DNA from: an uncultured Acholeplasmatales bacterium | GTDB taxonomy: Bacteria; Bacillota_I; Bacilli_A; ML615J-28; CAG-698 | Direction of reading: 5' to 3' | DNA: 16,361 nt | Assembly: GCA_937877075.1 (NCBI GenBank) | Contig: CALEGD010000118.1 | Span: 1-16,361 of the forward strand | Shown here: positions 12,587 to 16,361 of the stretch, one piece after another | Layout: every line of letters begins with the position of its first letter | Numbering within the stretch: the first letter of the stretch is position 1 | The notes under the pieces: generated by a model | Told to the model about the DNA's origin: nothing | Seen by the model: the letters and a program-made list of their open reading frames with translations, nothing else | The model's database searches: none | Position numbers and translations under genes: made by a program

Positions 12587-15004
12587 TTATAATGTTTCTT
12601 TCATTCGAAGTTTTACATTCCTTTTTAACTTGGAATTTTCCACCTTATTTAGGTATTCATCGATTGTATTTACTTTCCTGATCTCTTCAAAGGCATGAAG
12701 TTTATCGTTATTATTTCCTTCAGCGGAAAGGAGTACTTTCTTTGCACGTTCAATAAGTCTTTCTACCTCAGTTTTCAATTTAAAACTCACCTCGATTTGG
12801 TAGGTATCCTCGGGATTAAATGGAAATTCAATAGCTATACAAGATGTTAGAATCTCTTCTGTTTCCGCCTTTTCATTATTGACATAAAGTCTGACAAATC
12901 CATCTTCAATATTCTTGAAGCGGATAAAAAGGGTTCGGTTATCGGGGATAATAGAAGCATCACCATCTGACTTTATTTTTAAGGTTTGTATTCCTTTTCC
13001 TTCTACTTCTTGATACTCGGATTTAAATATTGTAAAGAATTCTCCTTGTTTTTGTTCTAGAATTCCGTCTTCATAAAGTATATATTCATTATTCCCGAGA
13101 TAGGACCAAATTTCCAATTTCTCCGGATTCATAATCGAATTTCCCGGTTCCATCGAGAGCGGCAATATCGCTCCTTCTCTCGCAAGCACAGGTATGAATT
13201 CAAGTTCACGTAAAAGGGTAACAGTTTTCCCTTCGGGACCAGCCTGGTATCCATCACCTGTAAAGATATCCGTCCATTTACCTTCCGGAATCCAAGCATT
13301 TACGCAGGCAAAACCGTCTATTGCTTTTTCGGTAATGGGTGCTAAGAGTAGTTCTCCTCCAAAAAGATATTCTTCATTAAATAAATAAGCTTCTTCATTA
13401 TCCCATTGATAATATAAAGGTTCAATTAACGCCAGTCCGTCTTTATGGGTTTTATATGAAGCCGAATATAAATAAGGAATCATCCGATGGCGAAAACGTA
13501 AATATTCTTTTGAAATCGCTCCGGCGCCATTATTATATGCCCAAGGTTCCTTCGTCATTGTTTCGGAATTACTGCAATGTAGACGGTTGATAGGAGAAAA
13601 TACACCATATTGAATAAAGCGAACATATAATTCATTTTCCATATATCCGGCCTGATGACCACCGATATCATGACTCCACCAAGTATAACCGATATTGCTT
13701 GCATTTGCCGTGAAATAGGGAAGGTATTTCAAAGTCTCCCAGGTTACATAGGTATCACCGGAAAAACCGACCGGATAACGGTGAGAACCGATTCCGGAGT
13801 ATCTAGATAAAATTAAAGGGATATTATTAACTGCGATATCCAAGTAATGATAATGATTAAGAGCCCATAAAGGATCAAGTCCTTCCATTTTTGAACTTAT
13901 TCCTTGTTGCCAATCTACCCACCAAAAGTCTACACCAGACTTTTCATAAGGTTTATGGAGTATGGAAAAATAACGATTAATGAAATTTGCATCCGCTATA
14001 TCAAAAGGAATATATTCTTTTGTTTCCGGATTCACCCCGAAGGCCTGAGCCATTTCTTCATAAGCATTATCCCAAAAACGAATTCCGTCTGCCGGATGAA
14101 GATTTAAAGTGATTCTTAAATTCTTCGCTTTGATTTTTTTTAAGAATGCTTGATAATCAGGAAACAAATGTCTATTCCATGTATATCCGGTCCAACCTAA
14201 ACTACCGGGGCCGACATATTTCTTATCATTCAAGTTGTTTTCTGATATTTTAAATTCTTCATCAATTTTTTCATTATCAGAATAATGCCAATCCATATCG
14301 ATTGTTGCAACGGTTAGGGGGACATTTTCTTCTTCAAAGATATTCAATAAACGCAAATATTCCTTGTCAGTATATACATGATATCTACTCCACCAATTTC
14401 CAAGTGCAAAACGGGGAATCAAGGGAACTTTTCCTGTAATCATAAAAAGAGCATTAACGGCATCTCGGTAATTTGCGCCATATGCAAAGACATACTCATC
14501 ACTGCCGTCGCCTCTTTCGGGTTTCACTTCTCCGTCTTCGCCTAAAGTTAATGAATCCACATCATCAAAAACAGCTATTCCGGTTTTCGAACAAACCCCC
14601 ATTTCCAAGGGGATTTTTTCTTCCCGATTATAACTTTTATATATCTCCCCGTCCCAACCATCAAGGGTTCGATAGGTACCGAGCAGATTTCCTTCATTAT
14701 TAATTTTACTTAATTTTCCATCAAGTTCTATCAAACACTCTTCTCTTTTTTCTTTAAATATCAGTTTACATGCTTCTGTTTCTAAAACCGCATGATCACC
14801 TTTTTCTTTAAATGAAAATTTCTGTTGAGGCCTATTTCGGAACCATATGGACTGGGTTGCACTATCTCGATATTTTTTATTTGAACTTTTTTCTATTCTG
14901 AAAAGTCTATCAGCTAGTACAGTAATCCGGTAACTTTGCCAATAAACAATATTATTTTCATTAGCGACAGGTTCTGTTCTTACAATTAAATGCTTATCTA
15001 ACAT
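12587..15004 (-). CDS. GH31-family alpha-glycosidase
   Basis: An 805-aa cytoplasmic glycosidase of family GH31 (alpha-glucosidases, alpha-xylosidases, transglucosidases and relatives). The N-terminal beta-sandwich spans about 1-185. The TIM barrel spans about 195-530 with ALGNWWSRYHVY, TIDMDWH (D236/D238), the nucleophile D364 in FWWVDWQQG, the acid/base D417 in GFSGDTYVTW, and WWSHDIGGHQAG (442-453). Beta-sandwich domains follow (about 560-745), then a charged helical tail (about 750-805). The nucleophile motif is WWVDWQQ rather than the classic WxDMNE, so this is not a typical maltase-like member; substrate is left open. There is no signal peptide. The ATG has AGGAGA seven bases upstream. 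It lies 21 bases after the VOC gene with no signal between, so the two are probably co-transcribed. With GH43 and the dead GH2 it points to oligosaccharide use. Confidence 0.93.
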   Translation of the reverse strand: MLDKHLIVRTEPVANENNIVYWQSYRITVLADRLFRIEKSSNKKYRDSATQSIWFRNRPQQKFSFKEKGDHAVLETEACKLIFKEKREECLIELDGKLSKINNEGNLLGTYRTLDGWDGEIYKSYNREEKIPLEMGVCSKTGIAVFDDVDSLTLGEDGEVKPERGDGSDEYVFAYGANYRDAVNALFMITGKVPLIPRFALGNWWSRYHVYTDKEYLRLLNIFEEENVPLTVATIDMDWHYSDNEKIDEEFKISENNLNDKKYVGPGSLGWTGYTWNRHLFPDYQAFLKKIKAKNLRITLNLHPADGIRFWDNAYEEMAQAFGVNPETKEYIPFDIADANFINRYFSILHKPYEKSGVDFWWVDWQQGISSKMEGLDPLWALNHYHYLDIAVNNIPLILSRYSGIGSHRYPVGFSGDTYVTWETLKYLPYFTANASNIGYTWWSHDIGGHQAGYMENELYVRFIQYGVFSPINRLHCSNSETMTKEPWAYNNGAGAISKEYLRFRHRMIPYLYSASYKTHKDGLALIEPLYYQWDNEEAYLFNEEYLFGGELLLAPITEKAIDGFACVNAWIPEGKWTDIFTGDGYQAGPEGKTVTLLRELEFIPVLAREGAILPLSMEPGNSIMNPEKLEIWSYLGNNEYILYEDGILEQKQGEFFTIFKSEYQEVEGKGIQTLKIKSDGDASIIPDNRTLFIRFKNIEDGFVRLYVNNEKAETEEILTSCIAIEFPFNPEDTYQIEVSFKLKTEVERLIERAKKVLLSAEGNNNDKLHAFEEIRKVNTIDEYLNKVENSKLKRNVKLRMKETL

Positions 15005-15025
15005 GAAAAAATCTCCTATGCCTAG

Positions 15026-15412
15026 TTATTTATTGAATGAACCAATTTCGATCAAATTTCCTTCGGGATCGGCAATATAACAGGTCCTTTGACCCCAAGG
15101 CATGGTTTCGGGTTCCATTACTGGGGTTGCACCTTTTGCTATCAGTTCTTGATAAGTCTTGTCCACTTCCGAAAAATTATCTACGCTCAAAGCTATCTCA
15201 AAATGTCCGCTCATATTTACATATTCAAATTTCTTCTTGGACATCTTTTCAAAATCTTCTCTGCCATAAAGCAAAAATAAGATTCCGTCCTTCACAAGAT
15301 AAACATCCTTTTTACCTTCTTCCCATTTGATTTTAAAACCCATAACATCACGATAAAACTCAACCATAGTTTTCATATCCCTTACAAATAATCCGAATCC
15401 GTCTAATTTCAT
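15026..15412 (-). CDS. VOC-superfamily (glyoxalase/bleomycin-resistance fold) protein
   Basis: A 128-aa protein with the two beta-alpha-beta-beta-beta modules of the vicinal-oxygen-chelate superfamily. Module 1 (about 2-52) begins LDGFGLFVRDMKTMVEFYRD, and module 2 (about 66-126) has SGHFEIALSVDNF and ADPEGNLIEIGSF. H70 and E122 match metal ligands, but the ligand position in the first strand (usually His or Gln) is not obvious in GFGLFV. It may not be a metalloenzyme, so glyoxalase I activity should not be assumed. The frame opens four codons earlier, but GGAGGT directly before the ATG at 15412 fixes the start. It leads a probable two-gene unit with GH31. Its link to sugar metabolism is unclear. 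Confidence 0.88.
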   Translation of the reverse strand: MKLDGFGLFVRDMKTMVEFYRDVMGFKIKWEEGKKDVYLVKDGILFLLYGREDFEKMSKKKFEYVNMSGHFEIALSVDNFSEVDKTYQELIAKGATPVMEPETMPWGQRTCYIADPEGNLIEIGSFNK

Positions 15413-15440
15413 ACTTACCTCCATAATTTCATTTCAAATA

Positions 15441-15449
15441 ATTATATCA
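15441..15449 (-). promoter_or_regulatory. Extended -10 promoter of the VOC-GH31 unit
   Basis: On the minus strand TGATATAAT, about 30 bases before the ATG at 15412. At an 18-base spacer the -35 is only AGAACA. It lies inside the 56-base gap after the patatin gene, so VOC-GH31 can start here, though read-through from upstream is not excluded as no terminator is seen. Confidence 0.55.
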
Positions 15450-15468
15450 TAATTAAAATCAAACTGTT

Positions 15469-16361
15469 CTATAATCGATACCTTTTTACATACTCAATAA
15501 AGTTCCATTTCTTTAAGAATGTGATTGTTGAAGCATACCCGGAATCAAATAAATAATTAATTCTTTGGCGAGAAAGATTAAAATCTGTGGATTTGTTTTG
15601 ATGATCAAAATCTATGATAACGGTTCTGACCAAATCAGCATCCCGCAAAAAAGTTGTTTCTTCTTTATTATAGGATGCATTCAATAAATCTTTTAAATAA
15701 GAAATAATTCCTGTTTTCCCTTGTGAGGTATAACTGATCGGATCTTTAATTTTAAATCCGAGAGTCGGATATCTCGGAGTTTTCTCCACATCAAATATCC
15801 AAATCGGAAAAGTACTGACCAAACCCCCGTCAACAATATAATTAACTTGATTCCGGAAAGGAATCTTAATCGGAGTAAAATAAAGAGGAATAGCCGAACT
15901 CATTGCGACAGCCCTGGCAATACTGAAGCCTTTTGGATCAATTCCATAATATTTAATATCATCCGGGAAAATCAATAATTTTCTGTCAGTGATATCTGCA
16001 GCAATTATTTTCAAACGGCTTTGGTTGTTTTCCATCACATCTTTAAATGTATGAACACCTTTTCTGGCAAGCAAATCATTGATCCATTCTTCAATAATTT
16101 CAATTTTATAAATGCCTTTGTTCCATATTAATGATAAGGGTTTCCCAAGAAAAGCTATCTGCGATAATCTCGTTTTCTCAATCAGTTTTGAAAAATCAGT
16201 ATGCTTTAAAATCTTAATCAATTCCTCTGAAGAATATCCGGCCATAATTAAAGCCGAAATGATTGCACCGGCAGATGTTCCGGCACTTCTTTGAACTTGA
16301 TAGCCTTTTTCAGACAAAGCCTGATAAGCCCCTACGAAAGATATTCCTAATACTCCTCCGC
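15469..16361 (-). CDS. Patatin-like phospholipase (5' end outside window)
   Basis: The visible 296 residues form most of a patatin-family acyl hydrolase. At the right edge the frame reads GGVLGISFVGAYQAL, the glycine-rich oxyanion loop. Next come GTSAGAI with the nucleophile Ser (GxSxG) and, about 130 residues later, YIVDGGLVSTFP with the catalytic Asp of the Ser-Asp dyad. A start at the TTG at 16317 would cut off the oxyanion loop, so that codon is an internal Leu and the true start lies beyond 16361. There is no signal peptide in the visible part. It resembles bacterial RssA-type or YlbK-type proteins, which act on membrane lipids in the cytoplasm. It ends 56 bases before the VOC gene on the same strand, without a terminator. 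Confidence 0.92.
   Translation of the reverse strand, partial: GGVLGISFVGAYQALSEKGYQVQRSAGTSAGAIISALIMAGYSSEELIKILKHTDFSKLIEKTRLSQIAFLGKPLSLIWNKGIYKIEIIEEWINDLLARKGVHTFKDVMENNQSRLKIIAADITDRKLLIFPDDIKYYGIDPKGFSIARAVAMSSAIPLYFTPIKIPFRNQVNYIVDGGLVSTFPIWIFDVEKTPRYPTLGFKIKDPISYTSQGKTGIISYLKDLLNASYNKEETTFLRDADLVRTVIIDFDHQNKSTDFNLSRQRINYLFDSGYASTITFLKKWNFIEYVKRYRL

Noticed and set aside
16315..16317. TTG as start of the patatin gene
   Set aside because: The frame continues to the window edge and encodes the conserved GG-loop upstream, so the codon is internal.

Overview
The window looks like chromosomal DNA of an AT-rich, low-GC Gram-positive bacterium (Bacillota, possibly an Acholeplasma- or Izemoplasma-like relative of the mollicutes). 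The base composition, strong AGGAGG-type ribosome sites, TTGACA/TGnTATAAT promoters and U-tract terminators fit this. TGA is a stop here: one gene ends in TGA and long genes such as the 805-codon GH31 have no internal TGA. The lineage is an inference; no marker gene is present. Every protein gene is on the minus strand, so transcription runs from high to low coordinates. The only plus-strand gene is a tRNA.

Region A (1-3923) is a surface-protein secretion module. A strong promoter (3895-3923) drives three genes: a 235-aa membrane-anchored protein, then 332-aa and 502-aa proteins with SipW-type (TasA/camelysin-like) signal peptides. A terminator follows at 527-556. Next comes a SipW-like type I signal peptidase with its own probable promoter, cut by the left window edge. 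All three surface proteins share a C-terminal LEGxDxD motif, and the 502-aa one ends in two Ig-like repeats.

Region B (3937-9302) holds three tandem membrane proteins with GGDEF-EAL architecture. Their GGDEF signatures are HGDDF, EEDTF or absent. All three EAL domains have lost catalytic residues. They look like c-di-GMP receptors or scaffolds rather than enzymes. Lying directly upstream of region A, they suggest second-messenger control of surface-protein production or processing, which is inference.

Region C (9416-10805) holds a plus-strand tRNA-Thr(GGU) with promoter and terminator, a decayed GH2 glycosidase (9776-10229), a perfect 12-bp hairpin, and an unexplained string of five consecutive stem-loops (10458-10605) that may be a structured RNA or element remnant.

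Region D (10716-16361) is mainly carbohydrate metabolism: a GH43 glycosidase with a consensus promoter, a six-helix membrane protein of unknown function, a GH31 glycosidase with an upstream VOC (glyoxalase-fold) gene, and a patatin-like phospholipase cut by the right edge. GH31, GH43 and dead GH2 together suggest a lineage that uses, and is losing parts of, a plant or host glycan pathway.

Three start codons were moved inward to fit ribosome sites (7327, 11730, 15412). The patatin frame was extended to the window edge.
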